64,000 bases of DNA from Diphasiastrum complanatum (taxonomy: Eukaryota; Streptophyta; Lycopodiopsida; Lycopodiales; Lycopodiaceae). The position numbers and the translations under genes were made by a program. The DNA lies in assembly GCA_029204225.1 (NCBI GenBank), contig CM055095.1, positions 40,664,141 to 40,728,140 on the forward strand. Direction: 5' to 3'. Positions 10,718-21,989 of the stretch are shown one piece after another (position 1 is the stretch's first letter; every line of letters begins with the position of its first letter). The notes under the pieces were generated by a model that ran no database searches, was not told the origin of the DNA, and saw nothing but the letters and a program-made list of their open reading frames with translations.

Positions 10718-13700
10718 TCTGAAATTATTCACACCTTTTTGGGATCGTTAAAAGATACAATCCTCCAAAAAAAGACCACAACCAAAATACAAAAAACTAA
10801 TCAAGAAGACTAGAGAGAATTGAGAGTTATATCTCATATAGACATTCTTATAATATCAAGCTATTTCTTTCTTTCTTCAACAGAGCTTTGAATGGTAGAA
10901 TCAATCTTATACTTTCATCCTTGCTAGTTGATCGGTTTATGCAAATCTCCACACTCTAGATCCTATGACATATTCATCATACTCTCCTTGACCTAGATGT
11001 CTAGCCACCACATCAAGGGTCCATTCACCCACTTAGAAGAGCCTATATTTGGACTACTCCTTGAATTTGTGCATGACATCCTTATACAATTTGTGTATGA
11101 CATCCTTATACAATAGCCATGCTTACCTTTTCTATATTCTTCCAATTTTATCTAATCATTGGAAATTCCATTTTAAAGTTAAAATTCTAACTCTTGAAAA
11201 TCATCATAAATCAATCAAATAGCACATCTTCCCATTCACAATAGTAGCTCAAAGACAAGCTTTGGATTTAATGGAAACCAAATAAAACATCTCATCATTT
11301 ATGACGGTATCATGAAAAATAATAAGTTTCATGATGGTGAAATTACATAGGTAGATGAAAGAATATTGAAATATCAACATATAAAAAGAAAATTTGAACA
11401 TTAAGCACATTCAAAAGAAACATTAAACATTTAGAATGTTGGAAGATATTGTTTTTTTTACATGGGTGACTAACATTGGTAGTTTATTAGGTGAATATGC
11501 TATTAAGACAATTTTTTTTTCATTTTCCAAGTCTCTTTGGTAGCACACATTACATAGTGGGATTTGTAAAATGATTTGGTCTCTGATGCAGTTATAGATA
11601 TTATCTCACACAAGGATGTTGGATACTATTAGATAAAATTCATTCATTAATTTGCACATTATTGTAAAAAAATCTATGGAAAAAGTTGACAAGAAAAATA
11701 CGAGGTCGATGACTTATAAAGGTTTCCATTCCAAACTAGATAAAAATATATCTACAACCATCCCACATATTATCTTCTTTTAGGTTATGATTGTGAACAA
11801 AAGAGATGTACCTTTTTGTTGACTTCTTCTATATTGAAACTTTTACATTAGTAACTCTCACATGAATTTCCTAATATCCAAAGCACAATGGATGAGAACC
11901 TAGCTAGGTGACTTGCCCATCTGGATTTGAGTTCTTGCATTCACGTTAGCACAAGTTGTTTTTTGAAGGTTGGAAGGTTGTTCTTCCAAGAACTACATCT
12001 GTAGAAAATACCCTTTAGGGCCTATTGTTGGAACCTCATGTGAAGATTGTTTGTCAAGTCTTGTCACTAGAACCATTTGCAAAGGCATCCCTTAGTATGA
12101 TTATTAATGTTATCATGCTTCATGAGTAGTTCTTTGTTGTATTGCCCACAGAAATTTTCAATGTATTGGGCCGTAGTGTTTGTTTAATATAGCTCCTAGA
12201 AATACCTAATATGTGTTTTGGAGATAAATTTACAAAAGCAGTGTACACTTGTAAATAGTTCTAGTCATAAGTAGTAAAGAAAAGAATGTTTTACAAGCAA
12301 GGCACTTCCCTTCATGATGATAATGCAAATATACTATGCATTTTGATGAGATTTATTTTTTTGTAATCTAGCAACGATTCCAAAGAGTAAGTCTCACCAA
12401 TAACGTTATAGTCATGAAAAATGATGAAATAGTGATAACAACATGTTAAGTTCTTTCTTCATTTGTCATAAGAGATTTGATTTCTATGTATCTTTTGTGA
12501 GGCCTTATGACATCATCACTTCAACCAACTATGCTAAAATGCGTGATCTATTTCTTATCTTGTCCATTTTCTTAGCCTTTGAGATTGATCTTCTTTTGCA
12601 TGTTGTCTTTTAGAAGCCATAAATCAACAAGCTACTATTTCAATAAACAACATTGTTAAGAATATATATATATATATATATATAATACATCAATTTTGCA
12701 TCAATCGTCATGAAAATTTACACATCAAGATTTCATTATTGTTGGAAAAAATTTCTTGAGTTTATGTTGAGATAGGTTACTTGAGAGAGCATGAATCTAT
12801 ACCTAATATCCATGTTACTCAAGAATACTAAAATGCTAAAATACATGTTAGAGTTTTTTCCCCTTTCATTCAAGGCCATGTAAACAATAAATCACTATAA
12901 TTGTGAAACCACCCCTTGTCTTCTCTGAGAATTTATATGTACATCTTACTTGTTCATCCAATACATTTAATTTTCTTGTTGGTACCAAGTGTGCAATTAG
13001 AAGGTGGCACAATAATCACAAAGATTCTTTGTATAAGCTCAAAATTATATTTTTCACAACTATGAGTACCATTATAATTTATACTTGGTAGATAGAACTA
13101 TATTTATCCTCTTGGAACTATGTTACTTTTATTGTTGGTGCATTAGCAACTACTTCTTTTTTTATGGGGAAAAGGCTAAGCAATTGACTTTCTCTTTATT
13201 AACCTTTCAAAAAGACCTACATTGCACATGTCAATATTAGATAAAAGAAAATCATGTACAATTTGGTGTCCCAACAACATGGACCCAGTCCATTATCATT
13301 CATTTCCAAATCTTCACATGGTTACTTTGCTACCATAATTATGTAGGTCCAATCATCATTCAAAAGATATGTTCATTTTTTAGTGTACCAAATCTTGTAG
13401 TATTCACTGTTCTTAATTATTTTTTAGCTTCAATGTGTTGCTCTAGTTTCAAAGTACATAGTTACCTTTTTTAGTGAGGAAAATAATCCAACTTTTTTTA
13501 ATATATCAAGCTTTCTAAACATGACATCATGATACAAACTCACAATTTCCAATATATTGACTTGGTTTCTTGTGATAGATTGCTTTGGGAGAAGAATATT
13601 GGGTCTATTTTATTTAACATGTGTGGTGCATTGAAGAAAAGGAAGAGAAATGCTATCATTACTAAGATTCGATCATAGTAATTTCTCAAAATTTTCACCA

Positions 13701-14299
13701 ACAGTTTTTTTTTTGAACTTAAAACAACTATAAAAGCTTCACAAGAAATTATATCTCATATCATGTATAAAATGTCTGAGAAAATGTAAGTGCAATGATT
13801 TCATTGACATATTTTGTTGATTAAATAGTTCATTGTTGCAATATTTTCCAAGCTCACTTTGAGCAAGAGGAACTCTAGCAATGGAAGAAAAATGTCTTGT
13901 ATTGTAGTTTGTGGATGAATTGAGAAGCTAGCACATGTTCACATCACTATCGTTACAATCCAAAGAATTTTCTTGAGATGCAATCCAACACGTGTAATAG
14001 GATTCTCTCGATAATCTTTAGAGAGGTCTCCCACCACCATAGATCATACCAAAAGCCAATAGCAATTGTAGAATCAAGACCTCTAGTGAAAATTGAAAGC
14101 ATTGATGACACCACTCTAGAATCACATATCTACTGAGAGTGAGCAATCTCAAAAGTCTACAAAGTAACCAAACAAGCCATTGGACAGTTAATGAGTTGGG
14201 ACCTTACATTTCAACCTAATGCCAATCAACTAGAAAAGCGTGGTCGAGTTCATAAATAAGACAAATAGCTAATTCATAAGATTACCATTGTAAATTTAG
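10718..14299. other. AT-rich non-coding stretch
   Basis: No convincing gene in either strand. A 24-bp direct repeat AATTTGTG(C/T)ATGACATCCTTATAC lies at 11064-11111, and an (AT)11-type tract at about 12662-12684. The remainder looks like old, unannotatable intergenic DNA. Confidence 0.6.
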
Positions 14300-14972
14300 A
14301 CACTATAGTTCGTGCATTGTACTCGAATGCCAAAAGCACAAAAATTAATTGGCAAACTAGGGCTCAATGGGCCCAAGTATTAATTGGAACTTGAACTAAT
14401 AAAACATGATTTAAATCCAAAACAATGTTTTCATGTAATTTTAGTACATCAATGTTTATCAACGCATTAGAATATCCATCGTAAGCTTTGTAGGCCCAAA
14501 AGGATCTATTAGCCTTATGAACAAGGCGGTTCCCTCTTTAGGCCCTTCAAAGTAATTAATAAGCATAATAGGTCAATAAGGGCCCAACGTAGTCTAAATA
14601 ACTCTTAACAAGGGCTAACTATCCCTCAAGATAGTTAAGTTTAGTTAAGTGAGAGCATTGTCTATAACTAGGCAAGAGACAACAACCTTGGGATCTTTTG
14701 GCTCATTTGCAAATGAGAGCTTCTTGCTTCCTCCTTGTGTATGTGAGCCATAGGGATCTCCATTGCTAGGTCTCATGTGCCCTATCCAAATGATCAATGC
14801 TCCATTTCCAATGATTGTACTCTTTATTCCATTACTAATGTGATTTCATTGTGATCTCCATGTTTCTAGCTTTCTATTGATATGCTATCTTGATTGTTTT
14901 GTTCTCTTCTTGCTATTAGCTTTACTATCATTGTAATTGCTATTAGTTTGGGATTTGGCACATGACATTTTT
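14300..14972 (+). mobile_element. Possible LTR with degenerate PBS
   Basis: The stretch ends CACATGACATTTTT followed by TGGTATTAGAGC at 14973-14984, one mismatch from the plant copia primer-binding site. Preceding sequence has LTR-like pyrimidine-rich and GGGCCC-containing composition, but I could not find a clear TG start or a second copy in the window, so the 5' boundary is a guess. Confidence 0.4.
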
Positions 14973-14986
14973 TGGTATTAGAGCAT

Positions 14987-15700
14987 AGATCCTAAATTCA
15001 TGATGATTCTATGTGAATTTCATTAGATTTGATAAGTTTATTGCCTTTGTAGCTTTTTTTTACTAATTTCTAACTTTAAAATCAGGTCTGCTCAAATCAA
15101 TTTCATTTTTCATTTCTAATTTGATTCCATAGTTTGTAGAGCTTTGTCTTAGCTTTCATTTGCACCAATTTGCAAGGCATTTGGATTTATTGCACTTTTT
15201 CCAAAAGCTATCAAAATAGGTGACTAGAATTTTCACTTCAATTGATTTTAAATTTTCAAATTTGATTTGAGTTTTAGTCTCAAGTTTCTATACATCGGAT
15301 TTTAGAGCATTGTCTTAGCTTTAATCTGGTCCGTATGGCAGGTCATTTGAATTAGTATTCAAAAAGTTATGACAAAGCTTGATTTGTAGCTCTAGTTTTG
15401 TTAGTTTTTTTTCTTCAAAATTTTTAGACCTGTTATGTTGTAGATTTGACCTATCAAATCACCTTCAATCATTGATTTGATTCTATTGGCTGATAGAGCT
15501 TGTTATTAGCTTCTCAGAGGTACTGAGTTTGTGTGATTTAGATCAATATTAAGAAAGTTATGATCAAATTAGTGGAGATGGATCAATTTTGAAAACAATT
15601 TGTTGGATTTTTCCAAGTGAGAGAGAAGCTACTTCAAATTTTTAGCTCTGAAGTTAAGTTTCCTTTGTAAATTTTTTTTGACATTCTTTAGTTTGAAGTT
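14987..15700 (+). other. Probable retroelement leader with internal repeats
   Basis: No coding region. Three degenerate copies (about 170 bp apart) of a TAGAGC(A/T)TTGTCTTAGCTTT-type phrase followed by AAAAGTTATGA(C/T)(C/A)AA can be seen between 15080 and 15560. Its position after the PBS-like site suggests an untranslated leader. Confidence 0.35.
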
Positions 15701-15880
15701 TATAAAAAAACAAAGAAAGCTAACCCTACCTTAACCATAAGGCCCTAACCCTAACCATATAAAACCCTAAACCTAAATGCGCCCACGCACTCAGCACCTC
15801 CTCGGCTCGGTCGAAATCTCTTCTGCGCCTCCTAAAGCTCGGTCCACTTTCCACTCCTCGGCTCGGTCAGTTCATTCACT

Positions 15881-16000
15881 CCCGGCTACCTTTTTTTTCT
15901 GTTGTAACAAAGGTCGTTAATTGGGAGTATAGATATTCTCTCCCGGCTACCTCGAAAGTCTGTTGTAACAATGGCCGTTAATTGGGAAAATATATCCAGG
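15881..16000. repeat. 61-bp tandem duplication
   Basis: Two copies starting CCCGGCTACC at 15881 and 15942, each containing CTGTTGTAACAA(A/T)GG(T/C)CGTTAATTGGGA. Just upstream (15785-15880) are repeats of a CGGCTCGGTC motif. Confidence 0.8.
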
Positions 16001-16060
16001 CGCAACTGATCATATTTTAGTTCCAATTCTTGAATCTGCTCACTAAAATCCATTTCAATC

Positions 16061-16450
16061 TTATTCTCTAAGATCCACCAGAGGTCTTTCGAAGGGAAGT
16101 GTGACGGGCTTTGGTTTGATGAGAATGTCTCTTCTATAACCTTTCCAAAGAACCTTTCCAACCTCCTTTGGAGATAAGACCACTGCACCATTGGGGACCC
16201 CATTCACTGCGAACTTGCTCATGAGATTAGCTCCTTGGTATTCGTGGATGTTAAGACGACGCAGCTGCTGGTGCAGTGCTGGGTGGCGCAGAGCAGAGTA
16301 AATCATGTCAGGATTGTCAGATGATAATAGAGAGGACCTAGCAGCGCGGCTGGCTACCCGGCTTGCGACTCGCTCGATTGATTCAGTTCGACCAAGACCA
16401 TAAGCACCACCATAAACTTTTGATGCACTGCCTATGAACGACGCTCCATT
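16061..16450 (-). pseudogene. Succinyl-CoA ligase beta subunit, 5' fragment
   Basis: Minus strand. The frame is open from 16450, just after a TGA. It encodes an Arg/Ser/Ala-rich stretch resembling a mitochondrial presequence (RVASRVASRAARSSLL). From the ATG at 16306 follows QQLRRLNIHEYQGANLMSKF, the hallmark N terminus of the beta subunit of the TCA-cycle enzyme succinate-CoA ligase (ATP-grasp family). Homology continues through AVNGVPNGAVVLSPKEVGKV (one extra Gly relative to the family) to about 16151, then is lost. No further exons (for example GGRGLGTF) were found nearby, and no upstream in-frame ATG exists. Probably a captured or orphan first exon; a real first exon with a distant continuation cannot be excluded. 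Confidence 0.75.
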
Positions 16451-16490
16451 TCAGACTTCCAGATCCGGATACCACTTGTGAACCTGATGG

Positions 16491-16736
16491 TTGTTAGGCA
16501 AGACAACCTCAAGAAGAATCAAGCGAAGAAATGAAAGCTCCATGTTTCGCTCACTAGCGGCATCAACAGCACTTCGGAATTCAGAAGAAACAGCAGCGGC
16601 TTCTTTGAATTATATACTTCTTCATCAACAAGGCGGTTTTCAACAAAGCAAATTCTTCAAAAGCGTCAGACAACAATCGCAGTATGCCCTCGCCAGCAGC
16701 ACTGTTTCAAAAGCTGACTATCACCTATGGCTTTGA
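16491..16736 (+). other. Unrecognised 81-codon reading frame
   Basis: Starts MLGKTTSRRIKRRNESSMF and is rich in Ser, Ala and Arg. The SSMFRSLAASTALRNS part looks like an organelle presequence, but I recognise no family. It begins next to the divergently oriented succinyl-CoA ligase fragment. May be non-coding. Confidence 0.2.
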
Positions 16737-16799
16737 TCTGAGATACGAGCAATCTCGTCTTCCTTTCCTTCCGTCCTGCAATTCCGCTGAATGTATACT

Positions 16800-17100
16800 G
16801 ACAATTCCAAATCCATCGCGACTGTCTTCTTCTTTGACTACACTCCCTACTCGGTCACCCTCCCTCTCTCACTAACACTCGGTCCAACTCCCCCTCTCTC
16901 TCCCATTCCACTTGGTCGAGATTGCATCCCTTCACCCGGTTGAGATTTTTCTCTCTCTACGACTCCCTCCTCTCACCTGGTCGAGACCTTTCTCTCTCTT
17001 GGCTATCCATGGACTTGGTCGAGACCTCTCTCTCTCTACTCGATCGAGATCTTTCTATCTCTTCCCTACGTCCCGGCTCGGTCTAGATCTAGGAAAAAAA
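16800..17100. repeat. CT-rich degenerate repeats with TGGTCGAGA
   Basis: Recurring units of (C/T)(T/G)GGTC(G)AGA(T/C)(T/C)T followed by TCTCTCTC between about 16855 and 17095. Related CTCGGTC/TCGACCGAG motifs occur at 15785-15880 and at 38990-39250, suggesting one low-complexity family. Confidence 0.6.
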
Positions 17101-17743
17101 ATTGTAAATTTTAAAAATTCTCAAAGTTCCTTGAATTCTTCCACGAGCACCCAACTGCACCATAGAAGCAGTCGCAAGAAAAAAAAAATTGCCATAAATT
17201 TTAAATTCTTTCATGGTTCTTTTACAAGCATAAAAATGTTTCATAGATTCAAAATGGTTTTTAGAATCCAATTTGTAAAAAATTTTAAATACCCCATTTT
17301 CTAAGTTGAATGCAACTCATTTATCTTCTCTGTCTTTGAACTGCTATAACTTCCTAGTGTGAGCTCGGATTTCAATGAAGTAAAAACTAAAAGTGATCAT
17401 AACGATGAGCCTGACACTGTTAAGTTATTAAAATTTTGTAACTATTGCTTTTCAATTTTTTTTTTGAAGACCCCTTTTTACCCTCAGTCAAATTTCCTTG
17501 TATTTTATTTGCTTATTTTAAAATCTTCATATCGTCTCCGTCTGAACTCAGAATTGAATACTGTAAAAAGCAAAAGTGCTAAGTTTCATACGACCTACAA
17601 GTTTTTGCCTTTCAGTTTCACTCATCATAGAACTCTGAGTTTTAAGTGTGTGGAGAAAAGAGCATTTAAGCCATTTATCGAAGTCCATTGCACATAAACT
17701 TCAGCTCAGTATACCATAACCTACAAGTCCTTCAATTGTCAAG

Positions 17744-17908
17744 ATGGATTTGTATTTTGTTTTTGAATACATAGATGATGCTGACTCTGAATACGAAGAT
17801 CAATCTGACTATGATTTTGAAGATCAGTATTATGAGCACAGCGATGATGAATCCAATCAGTGCGAACAAGTGTCATATGGAGACTATCTGGAACATGAGA
17901 GTCATTAG
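17744..17908 (+). other. Small acidic reading frame, 54 codons
   Basis: ATG at 17744 to TAG at 17906-17908. Product is about half Asp, Glu, Tyr and Ser (for example EYEDQSDYDFEDQYYEHSDD). No known domain. It lies about 165 bp upstream of a copia gag start at 18074, so it may be a leader ORF of that element or chance. No independent support for expression. Confidence 0.25.
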
Positions 17909-18073
17909 ATTGAGGGTATATCATAGGTTGATTAAGATTTCACTATTCTATGTGTCGATTTGCTTGGTATAAGTGCTAGAAGAGAATTGAGAAGTTTTAT
18001 ATCTTTGTGATTTCCTTTTGAAAATATTTGTTGTTGTTCAAAGGAGTGCTTTGTGCATCAGGTCATTGCTACA

Positions 18074-18657
18074 TGGCTACATCAAGTGGATTCATATTGG
18101 AAGCCAATCATAGGCTTACCTCAAATAACTATCGATTGTGGAAAGTGAGGATGGAATCACTTCTTGAGATGAATGATGTTTTGGATATTGTTGTAGGTTT
18201 GGAGGAGAGACCAGCAACACAACAAGATCAAATGAGGTATGACAAGAGGACCATAAGGGCTATACACATGATAAAAATGAATGTTACGAATGATCTTCTC
18301 AAGGAAGTTGGTAAGAGTACTTCATCAAAGGATGTTTGGGATTCATTAGAGAAGCTTTATGAATCCAAGTCTACTTCTAGAGTGTTGACTCTAAGAAGGA
18401 AAATCTTTTTTTTGTTTGCAAAAGAGTGAAGAAAGTCCAAATGCTTTTATTTTGAGAGTTAAAGGTTTGAATGATGAGTTAGCTTGCATTGATGAGAGCA
18501 TTATGGAAGGAGACCTTGTTCAAGTTATTCTTAATGGATTGTTGGATGCTCATGCTAACATTGTTCAAAGTCTTTCCATTTAAAATACTTTGCCAAGTTT
18601 TATTAACCTTCAAAAGATCTTGATCAATGAAAATTATAGGCTTCAAGCAAGAGGTGG
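18074..18657 (+). pseudogene. Copia gag, family C-like, frameshifted
   Basis: From ATG 18074 (MATSSGFILEANHRLTSNNY) the frame gives the copia gag (UBN2-type) with NYRLWKVRMESLL, IKMNVTNDLLKEV and SSKDVWDSLEKLYESKSTSR. A frameshift in a T-run at about 18410 ends it. The other frame continues with RVKGLNDELACIDESIMEGD and VQVILNGLLDA to a stop near 18583 and then to 18657, where Ty3/gypsy LTR-like sequence begins. Closest in the window is the gag at 30621-31757. Truncated before the zinc knuckle. Confidence 0.85.
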
Positions 18658-19066
18658 ATATCTCTTCTCCCTTTCACTAAGAAAACCATGGAGTGATCAC
18701 TAAGATCTGTAGGTAGGATTTCTTTCATTGTTCACCTCCCTTGAGAAGACCAACCTCCTGAGGAGAAGATCTAGAGCCAAGAACACCTAGATAAGCACTG
18801 ATAAATGAAACCAAGAAAAGACCAAAAAGAGAGATAGCATCCGAGATGAACGTCACACCAATCTAGGCTATTCCACGATTTGATTCGAAGCTAAGACTGA
18901 CAACCTTAGCAAGCCTAGATCCCCACTCCTATTTCATAACTTAGTCCTCTCCCTATTGGATCGAAACCCGATACTACACGACAAAACCCCTTCTTTGCCC
19001 AATAGATCTGACCGATTAGGGAGGCATGGAAAGAGTCCAACATTTTTTTGGTGCTGTTGCCGGGGA
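18658..19066 (+). mobile_element. Ty3/gypsy LTR end and tRNA-Asp-type PBS
   Basis: The sequence leads to AAGAGTCCAACA at 19042, a T-run, then TGGTGCTGTTGCCGGGGA at 19049-19066. Apart from two substitutions this is the primer-binding site used by Tat/Athila-class plant Ty3/gypsy elements. 18658-19042 is then the 3' part of an LTR. No gag follows; copia LTR sequence follows instead. The start boundary is approximate. Confidence 0.65.
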
Positions 19067-19069
19067 GAC

Positions 19070-19636
19070 GGTGCTAAGCAGTCCACGCTTTGTGAAGCAC
19101 GCGGTTTTGTCCGCTATTGTCTTGTACTCACCAGCATTATTGACCTGTATATTTTGTTATATTTAATCTGATAACAGCTCTACTTGTTCTACATTCAGAT
19201 TTGTGTCAATATTGCTATGCTTTTCTACATTTTGTCTGACTCTTTTATTGCTCAATCTAGTAGCCTGTTCTTAGAGAATTATTATTAGTCTAGCTATTCA
19301 CGACTAATATTTAGTATTGCCTTTCGCGACTGATTATCAGTCAAGCTCAGTCTAGCTCTTTGCAAATTGTTCGCGACAAATTATCTTTTTGATATTTTGT
19401 TGCTTCATGTTTGGCTACGTAATCAGCCAGAACGTAATTTCAATCACTAACATTCTGTTCGTGTCTGATAGGGATAGTCATGCTTAGGGAAAGAGTGAGA
19501 TAGCTTATTCCATTGCGCACAAACACTTTTCGTTCGAGTTTGTTTCTTTTTTTAGTTTCGAGTTCGCTTCTTTTTGTGTTCATTTCCTTTCGAGCTATTT
19601 TAGTTTCTCACACTCACACACCCTCTTTCTCCAACA
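19070..19636 (+). mobile_element. Copia LTR 3' half (family A relative)
   Basis: Shares TTTGGCTACGTAATCA and GATAGG(G/C)(A/G)TAGTCATGC with the family A LTRs at 1592-2789 and 58527-59303, and carries repeated CGCGAC(T/A)AATTAT units as in the latter. It ends CCAACA at 19636 next to the primer-binding site TGGTATCAAAGC (19637-19648). The 5' half is missing. Confidence 0.8.
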
Positions 19637-19791
19637 TGGTATCAAAGCTATTTTCTATAACCTGATAAGCTTCCACAGTAACAAGACTCTACTAGCCGAT
19701 AGAGTAATTGTCTTCTTGTTCTGTAATCCAATATTAGATTTTCATACTTAGGTCACTAATAGTTTTCCTATCACCTAGATTAATCTTTCAC

Positions 19792-20189
19792 ATGGATTCC
19801 CAAGGGAAAGCCAGTCCTATCATGAACAAGCTTGATGGAGCCAATTACCATCTGTGGAAATTTAAGATAAAAATTGTACTAATGGCTAAATAATTGTATG
19901 ACGTTGTTACAGATGCAGAAGGGGAACCTGAAGCTGACGACGCAACAATCAATGGATGGAAGCTGAAAGATGAAAAGGCTTTTGCGTTGATCATCCTCGA
20001 CATTTTGGATACCCAGATCGTCCATGTATCCGAGGCCCAAACATCGAAAGAAGTCTGGGACATCTTGAGCACACTATACGAAGTGCGAGATATAGCTTCC
20101 AAACTACATCTCAGGAAGAAATTTTACTCCCTCAAGATGGCGAATGGTGATTCCCTGCAGAATCACATCAACCAACTCAACTTTGAGGC

Positions 20190-20190
<1 letters not shown>
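19792..20190 (+). pseudogene. Copia gag N terminus, family A, one stop
   Basis: ATG 19792 begins MDSQGKASPIMNKLDGANYH, continuing LWKFKIKIVLMAK then TAA at about 19891. The frame resumes with LYDVVTDAEGEPEADD, KAFALIILDILDT and EVWDILSTLYEVRDIASKLH to HINQLNFEAY, where at about 20190 it runs into copia sequence in the opposite orientation. This gives the 5' end of an element whose LTR and primer-binding site lie just upstream. Confidence 0.88.
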
Positions 20191-21652
<1,462 letters not shown>

Positions 21653-21689
21653 CTCAGTTCCTTACAACCGACAGACTAGAAAAAGAGCT

Positions 21690-21930
21690 CAATCAAGCAG
21701 CCAAATGAAATTTTTTAATAAAAGCAGCACCCTTCCAACTTATCACCTGACAATTATATAAAATGGATGCTGACGATATTATTTGCCGATGCACTTATAA
21801 GTTTGAGATACATCTTATCTTATCTCAAGCGCATGAAGGTATTGGTGGCGGTCACTGTTAAAAAAAACATGTACGAGGGCAATTATTGCAGTCTCTCATC
21901 CTATTTAAGCACCGTAAAGATGAAGTTTTT
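21690..21930 (+). pseudogene. Ty3/gypsy integrase zinc-binding scrap
   Basis: Continues the element above in shifted frame: YKMDADDIICRCTYKF and LSQAHEGIGGGHC correspond to the H2C2 region at the integrase N terminus (AHEGxxGGH). The core DDE region is not present. Confidence 0.7.
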
Positions 21931-21989
21931 TTTTTTAAATAATTGTTCATTCAGAACATATTCATAGGGCGAAGCATTTTGAAAAAGCC

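Noticed and set aside
15720-15775. CCCTAA-type telomere-like repeats
   Set aside because: Only a few imperfect CCCTAACC units separated by other sequence; too short and degenerate to call an interstitial telomere.
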